NCBI RefSeq assembly: GCF_023716865.1 | Contig: NZ_CP092417.1 | Location: 3,140,001 to 3,204,000 of the forward strand | From: Endozoicomonas sp. SCSIO W0465 | Lineage (GTDB): Bacteria; Pseudomonadota; Gammaproteobacteria; Pseudomonadales; Endozoicomonadaceae | Direction of reading: 5' to 3' | Length of the DNA stretch: 64,000 bases | In this document: positions 44,278 to 52,372 of the stretch, piece after piece | Numbering within the stretch: the stretch's first letter is position 1 | Layout of the letters: each line of letters starts with the position of its first letter | The notes under the pieces: model-generated | Databases searched by the model: none | Told to the model about the DNA's origin: nothing | The model's input: the letters and a program-made list of their open reading frames with translations, nothing else | Translations under genes and position numbers: made by a program

Positions 44278-44541
44278 ATGAGTAAAAGTGCGATGATTCG
44301 GGCCAGAATAGAGCCAGACGTTAAAGAGCATGCCGAAGTGATATTCAGGGAGCTGGGTCTTAATCCTACAGAGGCCATCACGTTGTTTTACCAGTATGTC
44401 GGCATTTGTAAGGGGTTGCCTTTTGATGTTCGTTTGCCTAACGAAGAAACCCGTCAGACATTTGAAGCTACAGACAAGGGTATGGGGCTGACCCGCTATG
44501 GGACAATGGATGAAATGTTTGATGATCTGGATAGTGATTAA
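44278..44541 (+). CDS. dinJ: DinJ/RelB-type antitoxin
   Basis: 87 aa. KSAMIRARIEPDVKEHAEVI and LGLNPTEAITLFYQYVGICK with GLPFDVRLPNEETRQ: classical DinJ ribbon-helix-helix plus toxin-binding tail. Stop TAA overlaps the toxin ATG. Intact. Confidence 0.9.
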   Translation: MSKSAMIRARIEPDVKEHAEVIFRELGLNPTEAITLFYQYVGICKGLPFDVRLPNEETRQTFEATDKGMGLTRYGTMDEMFDDLDSD

Positions 44542-44813
44542 TGCTTGCTCCAGTACGAACAACCCAGTTTAAAAAAGATTACAAAAGAGTTGAACGTCAG
44601 GGAAAAGATTTAAAAAAGCTCAAAAAGGTCATGATTCAGCTCGCTCAAAATGAGCCGCTTGACTTCAAGCATAAAGACCACGTACTGGCCGGAAACTATA
44701 AAGGGCGCAGGGAATGCCACATAGAACCGGATTGGTTATTAATTTATCAAGTGGTCGGAGATGAGATTTTTTTGAAAGAACAGGATCGTATTCTGCTTTG
44801 TTCAGGTGATTGA
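44541..44813 (+). CDS. yafQ: YafQ-type mRNA interferase toxin
   Basis: 90 aa. TTQFKKDYKRVERQGKDLKK, DHVLAGNYKGRRECHIEPDW and LLIYQVVGDEIFLKEQDRIL: YafQ layout with the catalytic-type His and Asp in CHIEPD, though the usual C-terminal THSDLF is replaced by LLCSGD. Start ATG shares a base with the dinJ stop. Possibly reduced activity from the changed end. Confidence 0.85.
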   Translation: MLAPVRTTQFKKDYKRVERQGKDLKKLKKVMIQLAQNEPLDFKHKDHVLAGNYKGRRECHIEPDWLLIYQVVGDEIFLKEQDRILLCSGD

Positions 44814-44828
44814 GTGCATTTCATGAGT

Positions 44829-45860
44829 GGCTCTTTTCCAATTCCAGACTGCTATGTAACCAGCAAGTTGACTAAGGGCTGAAGAAGACTTTTGCCTCTT
44901 CGGCCAATATTATGCAAAAACTCAAAAAAGCCAAGGTAAAGGGGTAAAGCCTCTTGGGATATTCCCCTGTGAGGCCTTAGCCACGAGCGTAGAAGTGACC
45001 AAAACCCCTCCATAGTATTAACATGCACCTCGTAAATACCGTCTTTGTCATCATCACGGGCATACTCACCTTTGCCGTGACAGACCGTTTTATGTCTGAA
45101 GCCCCAGCTTTCAAGGTCATCATAGATGTTGTATTCATCGGTATAAATCTGGCTCTGTGGGGCTACGTGTTTCTTGATAAATGGTTCGATTGTCGCCTTC
45201 TTAACGTTCGACAGCATGTTGATAATGACCTGACCTCCCCTTTGAATCATTCCCAATACCGGCGGTTTGTCTTTTTCAAGAGTCCCACGGCCCGGAGCGC
45301 CTTTAAGCCTTCTTTTTCTCGGTGGACGATCCAGATTTTTTTAATGCTTCAGGGTGTCCCTTGTGACCAGCTACAATGTAGACCTCGTCGAATTCAACTT
45401 CGCCATCAAGAATCACTTCAGGCTTTCGGTCAACAACACCATTTCGTAAGACTGTGGTCATATGGTGTGCATCACTGACACACAGATCAAGTTCCTGAGC
45501 TATCTGGCTGTTGGAGACGTTCAGCCCCATTAAATAGAGACAGGCAATCCAGACTTTGAGTGGTCGGTGGTGTCCTGCGAAAACCGTATTTGTCAGGTCA
45601 TCGAAGTAGCGCTTACAGGACTTACAGTAATAGTGCTGGCACTCTACCTGCACATTGTCGTGTCCATTCTTTTTGACATTCTCAGAATCACAGTGCGGAC
45701 AGAGAACAGTGCCATCTGGCCAGCGGTTCTCACGGATCATCTCAAAGCAGGTGTCATTACTGATGAGATCTGAGATTCGGCCTATATTCATGGTCAATGC
45801 TGGCGATGGCTAATTATATCCACCAAGGATAGTTCAGCAGTTCGGAATTCGAAAAGAGCC
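44829..45860 (-). mobile_element. IS1595-type element without target duplication
   Basis: 1032 bp. Ends GGCTCTTTTCCAATTCCAGA and, reverse complemented, GGCTCTTTTCGAATTCCGAA: about 25-bp inverted repeats. Outside flanks TCATGAGT and TTCTCAGA do not match, so one flank was lost by deletion or recombination. Confidence 0.75.
44852..45797 (-). pseudogene. IS1595-family transposase, one frameshift
   Basis: 5' block: MTMNIGRISDLISNDTCFEM, a zinc ribbon (CPHCDSENVKKNG; YYCKSCKRYF), NGVVDRKPEVILDGEVEFDE (DEVY catalytic motif). It stops at about 45303 after a run of A/G. The 3' block (from about 45310 in the next frame) reads LGMIQRGGQVIINMLSNVKK, IYTDEYNIYDDLESWGF and NTMEGFWSLLRSWLRPHRGI (N-x-x-E-x-x-x-S-x-x-x-x-W). 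Probably inactive. Confidence 0.8.
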
Positions 45861-46249
45861 TTCTCAGATTTGGCAATGCGTCGGGCTTCGGCCAGCAGTC
45901 GCTCATGATCAAGTTGCCCTTTGGTTTTGGTGGCGTCGGAACCGGCTACCCGTCTGGCCTGAAGCATCAGGTTTTCACGGGCTCTCAATTGTGGGTTGTC
46001 CTCATAGATGCGGGCGTTAATGATGGACGTTGGCCAAAGTTTCACTTTGCCAATATTTATGGGTTCCGGAAATTCACCTTTTTTGATCCATTTGTTGAGG
46101 GTGTTGCGGGTGATTCGGAATCGCTGGCAGACTTCCTCTGTGCTTAACAATTCGTCACGGTTGATGTCAAAGGACGATGTGGGTTCGGCCAGTTGCCCGA
46201 TGGCCTGGAACAGATCATTGAGAATTTCACCTATTGCATGGCGGCTCAT
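45794..46249 (-). pseudogene. AlpA/Cox-like HTH regulator with 3' end replaced by an IS
   Basis: Native part 46249-45861, about 130 aa: ELLSTEEVCQRFRITRNTLN KWIK is split here as ELLSTEEVCQRFRITRNTLN followed by KWIKKGEFPEPINIGKVKLW, an AlpA-type winged helix-turn-helix. The last 22 codons come from the IS end. Divergent from the CI-like repressor across an operator region, the position of P2 cox, so a switch and excision role is likely (inference). Confidence 0.65.
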
Positions 46250-46307
46250 TTTTTTGCACCTTAGTCTAATAAAATATTCCGATAGTGATTAATAACTTTA
46301 AAAAATA

Positions 46308-46369
46308 TGCGCAAATGCTTAATATTTTGCGCTAGTGACATCAATTGACGCTATTGATGTGCGTTTGTG
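46308..46369. promoter_or_regulatory. Lysogeny switch operators between cox-like and CI-like genes
   Basis: Four decamers near TGCGCTAGTG: TGCGCAAATG (46308), TGCGCTAGTG (46328), GACGCTATTG (46347), TGCGTTTGTG (46360). Superimposed is a perfect 8-bp inverted repeat ACATCAAT / ATTGATGT (46338-46360). IS66 copy 6 lies 21 bases further on and separates them from the repressor gene. Confidence 0.55.
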
Positions 46370-46390
46370 CATAATATTGATTGTTTGTTT

Positions 46391-47998
46391 GTAACTATTC
46401 AGCACTGAGCAAAGGCATATTACAGTAATTCCGAACAGCTCTATGAAGTGATTGATATATGTCCATTCCCTGTTTTCTGGCAGACGACAAATAGCTGCGA
46501 ATCCGTGCAAACATAGAACCACCGTCTGCACTCCTGAAGCAGCCTGAGATTTTCTGCTTTAACTTGGCCATTCGAACATCCCGCTCACTGCCATTGTTAT
46601 CGAAGGGAATGGTAAAATCTGACATGAAGCGCAGTGTCTCAGCCTTGAACTCAGTGAGTCGTTTGAAGAGATTGTAAGCTTTAGTATTCTTGACTTTCTT
46701 GCGCTTAAGCTCCTCTCGTTGCTTCTCCATATAGACGACTTCTTTCATTAGAGCCCGCTGAAGCAACCGGTCATAAATCTTCTCGATTCGTTCACAGACA
46801 ACACTTGGCATCTGTAGCATACCTATGGTCTTAAAGCCCTTGCAGTAATGCCAGGAAAGCCTCAGTAGCTTCATCAATCGCAACGCCAGTTGATTGCTGT
46901 CCCTATCAACAACACCCAAAAGCTCCCTCAGGTGATGGGCATTGCAAAGTACGTGAGTTGCCGCATATGCAAAATAGGATTTCCAATGATCATGAACCAG
47001 AACGCCTGCAAATGTTAGCAGTATGCCCATCGTGTCCATGGCCTCACGACCTCGCTTTTCAGACAAGTAGTAGAGCGTCCATTGTTCATCCCGCATAACG
47101 TGTAGCCAGTGCAAAGAGCCCTCGGCCCGCATACCCGTTTCATCGGCTCCGGCAACAGACGATTCCCGCAAGGCGTCACGAATAACCTCTTCAGTAGAAG
47201 CCAGATTTTCATAGGTTCTGGCCACAAAATTGGCGACAGTGCCTGCACTTACACTCATTTTATAGAGAGTATTAAAATACTCTGACACGCGCTTAAAAGG
47301 CAGGAAATGGTATTGGTTAAGATAGACGGCCATAGCCTGTGTGGCTGAGCCATATTGTGCGGCAGCGGTAACACCTTCCGGGAATTCAGCCTGATTCCGA
47401 CAACCACAAGTGCAGATTTTTACTTCAGCTCTATGGGCCGTTACTTCAAATTCACCCGGTCTCCCTGGTTCAAACACCTGTCGTTCAATATATTTGACCG
47501 GCTCACTATCAAGAAGAGACGCCTGACATTTATTGCATTCTTTAACCGGAAGGTACTCAATATAGTCAGGGATATCGACCTGTTTAAGACAAGTGCCCTG
47601 ATGCCCTTTCTTTCCACCGGCTTTATTACCAGAAGACTGTCTCAGACTTTTAGGATTGGGTTTTTCATCCGATGGATCGGTACCTTTATCTGCGGAAAGG
47701 TCGTCAGAATGATCTGGAGAATTACTGTTTTTACAAGGTTTTTGATAACCATCAGACGATGGCGGCTTGCTGCTGTTTTGACTGTTCTTGCCAACCTTTT
47801 CTTCCAATTCTCGACATCGCTCTTCCAGACAGGCAACTCTCATCCGCAGCTCTGCATTCTCTTTCAAGAGAATCTCAGCCGACATAGTTGCGGGTAGTTC
47901 TGGAATCATGCTGGCGAATATTGTGGAAAAATGGTGCTTAAGAGGATGGTATAAAAATCAGAAAATTCCAGATTTATGTGGGGGTGCTGAACAGTTAC
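46391..47998 (-). mobile_element. IS66-type element, copy 6 (complete)
   Basis: 1608 bp, GTAAC ends, perfect 8-bp duplication GTTTGTTT (46383-46390 and 47999-48006). Inserted 16 bases before the CI-like start codon. Confidence 0.95.
46395..47909 (-). CDS. IS66-family transposase, copy 6
   Basis: 504 aa, same protein as the other intact copies, with DDE residues D256, D307, E442. Transcribed away from the repressor gene. Confidence 0.95.
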   Translation of the reverse strand: MIPELPATMSAEILLKENAELRMRVACLEERCRELEEKVGKNSQNSSKPPSSDGYQKPCKNSNSPDHSDDLSADKGTDPSDEKPNPKSLRQSSGNKAGGKKGHQGTCLKQVDIPDYIEYLPVKECNKCQASLLDSEPVKYIERQVFEPGRPGEFEVTAHRAEVKICTCGCRNQAEFPEGVTAAAQYGSATQAMAVYLNQYHFLPFKRVSEYFNTLYKMSVSAGTVANFVARTYENLASTEEVIRDALRESSVAGADETGMRAEGSLHWLHVMRDEQWTLYYLSEKRGREAMDTMGILLTFAGVLVHDHWKSYFAYAATHVLCNAHHLRELLGVVDRDSNQLALRLMKLLRLSWHYCKGFKTIGMLQMPSVVCERIEKIYDRLLQRALMKEVVYMEKQREELKRKKVKNTKAYNLFKRLTEFKAETLRFMSDFTIPFDNNGSERDVRMAKLKQKISGCFRSADGGSMFARIRSYLSSARKQGMDIYQSLHRAVRNYCNMPLLSAE

Positions 47999-48022
47999 GT
48001 TTGTTTTTAGGTTAATGCAGAT

Positions 48023-48595
48023 ATGAACAAAAGTATGCAGAAAGGTCTAGCTTTGCGGATCTGCAAAGTACGTGACCAGCTGGGTGGCACCCGGCTATTG
48101 GCGGAAGCCACCGGGATCAGTCAGAGTTATTTGTCCCGGTTAATGAATGGGGTGATTGATAACCCCGGTAGCCTTCAGCTGGTACGCATCGCTGAAGCCG
48201 GGAATGTTTCGGTGGACTATCTACTGACCGGAACCGGTGCGGAGGAGCGTTTGGCGGATTCGGTATCGGATCTCAATGGATTGAGCTCGCTCTATTTTGA
48301 CCGTGCCCTGTTGGTCGGTCTGGGGGTTGAGGCTTCTGAATGCCGTACTTTTACCGTGCAGAATGATGCCTTGACAGTATATCAGCCCAGGGATTTGCTG
48401 CTGATCCACCTGAAGTGTCACATGGGGGATGGGGTCTATCTGGTTGACTTTGGCGGTGGTCCTTCCGTGCGTCGTTTGGCCTGGCTGCCCGGTGGGTTGG
48501 TGGATGTCATCAGTGATAATTATGGTGCCAATAAAATTCCGGTGGCAGATCTGAATATTATTGGCCGGGTGGTTTGGGCTGGTATCAGGCAGTAA
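48023..48595 (+). CDS. CI-like phage repressor with S24 peptidase-like domain
   Basis: 190 aa. N-terminal HTH (LGGTRLLAEATGISQSYLSR and RLMNGVIDNPGSLQLVRIAE, about residues 20-60), then a LexA/CI-type C-terminal domain (TVYQPRDLLLIHLKCHMGDG; VYLVDFGGGPSVRRLAWLPG). Holds the lysogenic state in K139/P2-like phages. Copy 6 of the IS66 element cuts it off from its promoter and operators; no good ribosome binding site is visible in the 16 bases left. Intact coding sequence, 16 bases from the integrase gene. Confidence 0.85.
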   Translation: MNKSMQKGLALRICKVRDQLGGTRLLAEATGISQSYLSRLMNGVIDNPGSLQLVRIAEAGNVSVDYLLTGTGAEERLADSVSDLNGLSSLYFDRALLVGLGVEASECRTFTVQNDALTVYQPRDLLLIHLKCHMGDGVYLVDFGGGPSVRRLAWLPGGLVDVISDNYGANKIPVADLNIIGRVVWAGIRQ

Positions 48596-48611
48596 TGACA
48601 GGGATTGACGC

Positions 48612-50030
48612 ATGGCAAGAAGACTGTATGAGAAATACCGGGGGAACTACGTTGGCCTGTTTGCCCCTGAAGGCGGCTGGCAGAATGGGCGGAGGGGGAT
48701 TCGGCGAACACTTTGTTCCATTGCAGAGATGGAACACCTCTCTGAACTGGAAAGGAATATCCGGTTAACCGAGCTGTATTCCAGGAAAGCCAGGGAGATC
48801 ACTGACGAGAATCACCAGAAAGAGATTGAGCGTAAGAAGAAAAAGCAACGTAAATTGTGGACGGTAAAGCAGGCTAAAGCGTTCTGGCTGGATTCAGTCC
48901 GTTCCACCTGTGCAGAAAAGACCGCCATTATGTATGGACGTAGCCTGGATTTGTACATTACGGCTTGTGGTAATCATGAAATGCAGGATTATGATGAGAC
49001 AAAATACAATGCGTTTCAGAGGTATCTCAACACGCAGGCAAAATACCGGGGGCGGTTGTTGGCTGATACGACAAAACACACTCATACCCGCCATCTGAAA
49101 AATTTCTGGCTCTATTTTGATTACGAACTGCTCTACAGTGAAAACTGACTGTAGGTCACGAAAAACAAGGATTGAGCAACATTACCGGACAATATGCTGA
49201 CAACCTTTGTAGATAAAGGGCTTCAGCAATGTTCAACCCAGTAGCAGTCTGAAATCCTACAAGAGCCAAATTTCTTATTGTTTTGTCGTGACAAGCAGAT
49301 TATTGATTCACTGCACCGGATTAAAATGCCAAAGCTGCCCAAAAAGGATATGCGAACTTTGACGTTGGATGACCTGGACCGGTTGGAACGGTATTTGTTG
49401 AATAATCTGGAAATAGCGGAGCGGGAACGTGATTCAAGAGCTATTCGTAATATGAAAAATATGTTGCGAGCTTACATGATGGCAACTCAAATTGTCGCCC
49501 GATTGGGAGTAATCTGGTCTTTGAAGCTGGAGAATATTGATCTAGCTTCCGGGTTGATTTACATCCGTGATAATAAGGAACTGAAATGGAAAAACAAATT
49601 TTACAAGACGCCGGACAAACCAATCAACAAGGAGTTATATGATTTTTTACAAAAGGATCTATCAGAACGTAAGTCTAAAGAGAGGTGCTATCTGGATAAG
49701 GGTAATGGAAAACCATGGTTCTATGATCAGGGGGAAATATCAAAGCTGGCCACTAAAATTTTTCGGGAATTAAATTTGCCTTCGGTAAAACCTTTTCACT
49801 GGGGAATGAGAGCGACAATGATAACCGAGCTTTTGTTATCCGGTTGCAACCCATATGCTGTCCAGGAATTAGCCGATCATGATAATATTGAGACCACCAT
49901 GCTCTATCTGAACCGGCGAAAAATTCAGCAAAAAAATGCTGTTGACAGCATCTCGGAACTCCGGAAAAATCGGCCTCAATCAGACCCGAAAGTGTCCCGT
50001 TTTGTGTATCATCGGCGTTCAGAGGCTTGA
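48612..50030 (+). pseudogene. int: P2-type tyrosine integrase split by a MITE
   Basis: ATG 48612 gives MARRLYEKYRGNYVGLFAPE, an N-terminal arm-binding part and a core-binding domain (WTVKQAKAFWLDSVRSTCAE). The MITE at 49108-49267 adds a stop. The rest resumes in frame at 49276: PKKDMRTLTLDDLDRLERYL, FHWGMRATMITELLLSG (His/Arg of the active site), VQELADHDNIETTMLYLNRR with the nucleophilic Tyr. Without the insertion the protein would have 416 aa. Excision and integration are lost. Confidence 0.88.
49108..49267. mobile_element. 160-bp MITE, copy 2 (in integrase)
   Basis: Starts GGCTCTATTTTGATTACGAA and ends CTACAAGAGCC, exactly 160 bp like copy 1 and aligning with it along its whole length (shared blocks CAGTGAAAA, GCTTCAGC, GTTCAA, CAGTCTG). 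Flanked by AAATTTCT on both sides (49100-49107 and 49268-49275). More diverged from copy 1 than recent duplicates would be. Confidence 0.82.
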
Positions 50031-50091
50031 CAGGATTTTATAAATCCTTATAGTGTGCGGCCTAGAAAGACAGTACCCTGAAATGCTTCTA

Positions 50092-50132
50092 TTCTAAGCG
50101 GATGGTCGCAGGTTCGAATCCTGCCGGGTGCG
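50092..50132 (+). repeat. attR core: 3' fragment of tRNA-Arg(TCT)
   Basis: 41 bp identical to the 3' part of the tRNA-Arg gene at 13778-13854 (anticodon loop to acceptor stem). No 5' half is present, so it is not a functional tRNA. It lies 61 bases after the integrase stop. Confidence 0.9.
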
Positions 50133-50208
50133 GCATATTCAGATGTCTGTTGATTTTTTTAGGCCTTGCTTCACTGGCCTAATTTGAATAGGCTTTATAG
50201 CAGTTAAT

Positions 50209-50285
50209 GGTGGGCGTAGCTCAGTTGGCAGAGCTCCGGATTGTGATTCCGGCGGTCGAGGGTTCGAGCCCCTTCGCCCACCCCA
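50209..50285 (+). tRNA. tRNA-His (GTG)
   Basis: 77 nt including the extra 5' G (50209) opposite discriminator C, a tRNA-His trait. Acceptor GTGGGCG / CGCCCAC, encoded CCA, anticodon loop TTGTGAT, anticodon GTG. Originally downstream of tRNA-Pro and tRNA-Arg, now separated by the prophage. Confidence 0.95.
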
Positions 50286-50359
50286 GTTTAAAGGGTTGTC
50301 TCGATTATAAAGTGCCCTGAAAAATACAGTGTTTTGCGTGCTTCGTAGAAGCACTGTGA

Positions 50360-50444
50360 GCGGAAGTGGTGAAATTGGTAGACACGCTGGATTTAGGTTC
50401 CAGTGCCGCAAGGCGTGAGAGTTCGAGTCTCTCCTTCCGCACCA
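50360..50444 (+). tRNA. tRNA-Leu (TAG)
   Basis: 85 nt with a long variable arm; acceptor GCGGAAG / CTTCCGC, A, encoded CCA; anticodon loop TTTAGGT, anticodon TAG. Confidence 0.95.
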
Positions 50445-50450
50445 GTCATT

Positions 50451-50482
50451 AACGGGGATAAGCATGCTTATCCCCGTTTTTG
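50451..50482 (+). terminator. Terminator of the tRNA-His/tRNA-Leu unit
   Basis: Perfect 12-bp stem AACGGGGATAAG / CTTATCCCCGTT around CATG, then TTTG. Confidence 0.85.
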
Positions 50483-50837
50483 TACGTTTCATCCAAAGAA
50501 AAACTGCCCTGATGGGGGGTGTATAGACCCGCTAGTCCTTAGCTTCGGGGAAACATGTATGAATATTACGGATATGAAAGGCTGAGCCAGGGCTGCTGTG
50601 TTTCGGGTCTTTTAAATATGCTTTTCATTAAAGGTCTGTTCTAATCATTGGTTTATACCGTTGAGAAGTGAGAGTGGTGCAAGTCCTGTAGGGATCTGGA
50701 ACGTTTTAATAAAAACTGTTCCTTTGCCTTGCCTGGATCCAGTGTAACAGAAAAGTGTTCATCATTTTCTGGGTACTTTGCTAGTCTGTGCGCCTTTTGG
50801 CCCATTGTTTACACAGGTTTGGTGTTGAGGAACAAAA
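50483..50837. other. Intergenic region upstream of tig
   Basis: 355 bp with no gene-like frame. It should hold the tig promoter; none stands out clearly. GAGGAACAAAA precedes the tig ATG as a ribosome binding site. Confidence 0.6.
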
Positions 50838-52181
50838 ATGCAAGTCTCACTTGAAACGACTTCCGGTATTGAGCGCAAGCTGACGATCACTATCCCGGCT
50901 GCTGACATCGATGGTGAAGTGAATAAGCGTCTGCAAGATCTGTCCCGACGTGTTCGTCTGGATGGCTTTCGTCCAGGAAAGGTTCCAATGAAAGTGGTCA
51001 AGCGCCGTTATGGTGCGGGCGCCAGGCAGGAAGTGCTCGGTGAGATGATGCAGTCTTCCTTTGTTGACGCCATTGTGGAACAGAAATTGAACCCTGCTGG
51101 TGCGCCATCCGTTGAAGCTCAGTCTGATAATGAGGAAGGTTTCACTTTCGTTGCTACCTTTGAAATCTATCCTGAAATTGCTCTCAATGAGTTCAGCGGC
51201 ATTTCCGTTGAACGTCCGGTTGCTGAGGTTCAGGAATCTGATGTTGATGAAATGATCGAAACCCTGCGTAAGCAGAGCACAACGTTTGCAGAGGTTGAGC
51301 GTGCTGCCGAGTCGGGTGACCGCGTGACCTTTGATTATGTTGGCACCAGGGACGGAGAAGCTTTCGAAGGTGGCAGTGCAGAAAACTCTACTCTGGAACT
51401 GGGATCTGGTCGAATGATTCCCGGTTTTGAAGACGGCCTGGTGGGTGTCTCTGCCGGTGAAGAGAAAGTGCTTTCCCTGACGTTTCCGGAAGATTATCAG
51501 GCGAAAGATCTGGCTGGTCAGTCTGTTGAGTTTGCCTGCAAGGTTCACAAGGTTGCCGCACCTGCATTGCCAGAACTGAATGATGCATTCTTTGCTCGGT
51601 TTGGCGTAAGTGAAGGTGGTCTGGAAGGTTTCCGTACGGAAGTTTCCAAAAACATGGAGCGTGAACTGCGTCAGGCGGTTAAGAACAAGGTCAAGAATCA
51701 GGTAATGGATGGCCTGCTGAAGATTCATGAAGTGGAAGTGCCTTCTGCTCTGACTGCTCAGGAAATTGATCGTATGCGCGAACAGGCCGTGCAGCAGTTC
51801 GGCGGTATGAAAGGCGGTTTTGATCCAAAGCAGCTGCCAGCAGAGCTCTTTGAAGCCGATGCCAAAAAGCGTGTTGCGCTGGGGCTGTTGATCAGTGAAG
51901 TGGTTAAGCAGCGTGAAATCAAGGTTGATGATGAACGTGTGCGCGCCATGATCGAGGAAATGGCATCCGCTTACCAGGAGCCGCAACAGGTGATCGACTG
52001 GTACTACAGCAATGATGAGCAGCTGTCTCAAATCAAGTATGTTGTTCTGGAAGAGCAGGTAGTAGATACTATTCTGGAAGCGGCTCAGGTTTCAGAAAAA
52101 GTATGCAGCTATCAGGACGCCATCAAGCCTGCTGAGCGTGTAACTGAAGCAGAAGAGACAGAGCAGGAAGAGACTGCCTGA
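50838..52181 (+). CDS. tig: Trigger factor
   Basis: 447 aa. Ribosome-bound chaperone and peptidyl-prolyl isomerase. N-terminal ribosome-binding domain with the signature GFRPGKVPMKVVKRRYG (about residues 43-60), FKBP-like PPIase domain (DRVTFDYVGTRDGEAFEGGS, about 160-180; GFEDGLVGVSAGEEK), and helical C-terminal arms. Start ATG after GAGGAAC. First gene of the conserved tig-clpP-clpX-lon-hupB-ppiD block. Intact. Confidence 0.96.
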   Translation: MQVSLETTSGIERKLTITIPAADIDGEVNKRLQDLSRRVRLDGFRPGKVPMKVVKRRYGAGARQEVLGEMMQSSFVDAIVEQKLNPAGAPSVEAQSDNEEGFTFVATFEIYPEIALNEFSGISVERPVAEVQESDVDEMIETLRKQSTTFAEVERAAESGDRVTFDYVGTRDGEAFEGGSAENSTLELGSGRMIPGFEDGLVGVSAGEEKVLSLTFPEDYQAKDLAGQSVEFACKVHKVAAPALPELNDAFFARFGVSEGGLEGFRTEVSKNMERELRQAVKNKVKNQVMDGLLKIHEVEVPSALTAQEIDRMREQAVQQFGGMKGGFDPKQLPAELFEADAKKRVALGLLISEVVKQREIKVDDERVRAMIEEMASAYQEPQQVIDWYYSNDEQLSQIKYVVLEEQVVDTILEAAQVSEKVCSYQDAIKPAERVTEAEETEQEETA

Positions 52182-52372
52182 TTTCGCTTGTAGAAGAGCT
52201 CTTTATGAAGAGCGTGGGAATGGGTGGCTGGTTCGCCAGTTACCCTGACAGGCAGCTAAGGTTTTACCGGCTCCGGTCGTTTTAATCTGGTATGCAAGCG
52301 GCTAATCTGTCTGTTTATATGACTGGCAGAGCAGTCGCTTTTCTTCGACTTGGCAAGGAGTTAAGACAGGAT

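Larger units (their letters stand above)
10842..50132. mobile_element. Decayed P2-like (K139/kappa-type) prophage in tRNA-Arg(TCT)
   Basis: Bounded by a 41-bp repeat of the tRNA-Arg 3' half: the core in the intact tRNA gene (13781-13821) and the copy at 50092-50132. Integrase and CI-like repressor sit next to the right att site; P and Q face O-N-M-L as in P2; DUF2586, DUF2597 and DUF2590 genes mark the K139/kappa branch. The leftmost part (10842-13821) lies on a segment later inverted with chromosomal tRNA genes. About 11 kb of the span is inserted IS and MITE sequence. No gpA-like replication gene is visible. Broken parts: integrase, portal, tail chaperone, Rha, several toxins. Confidence 0.88.

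Noticed and set aside
50847..52031. 394-codon open frame antisense to tig
   Set aside because: Shadow frame over a well-conserved gene; composition and lack of any recognisable motif or start signal argue against it.
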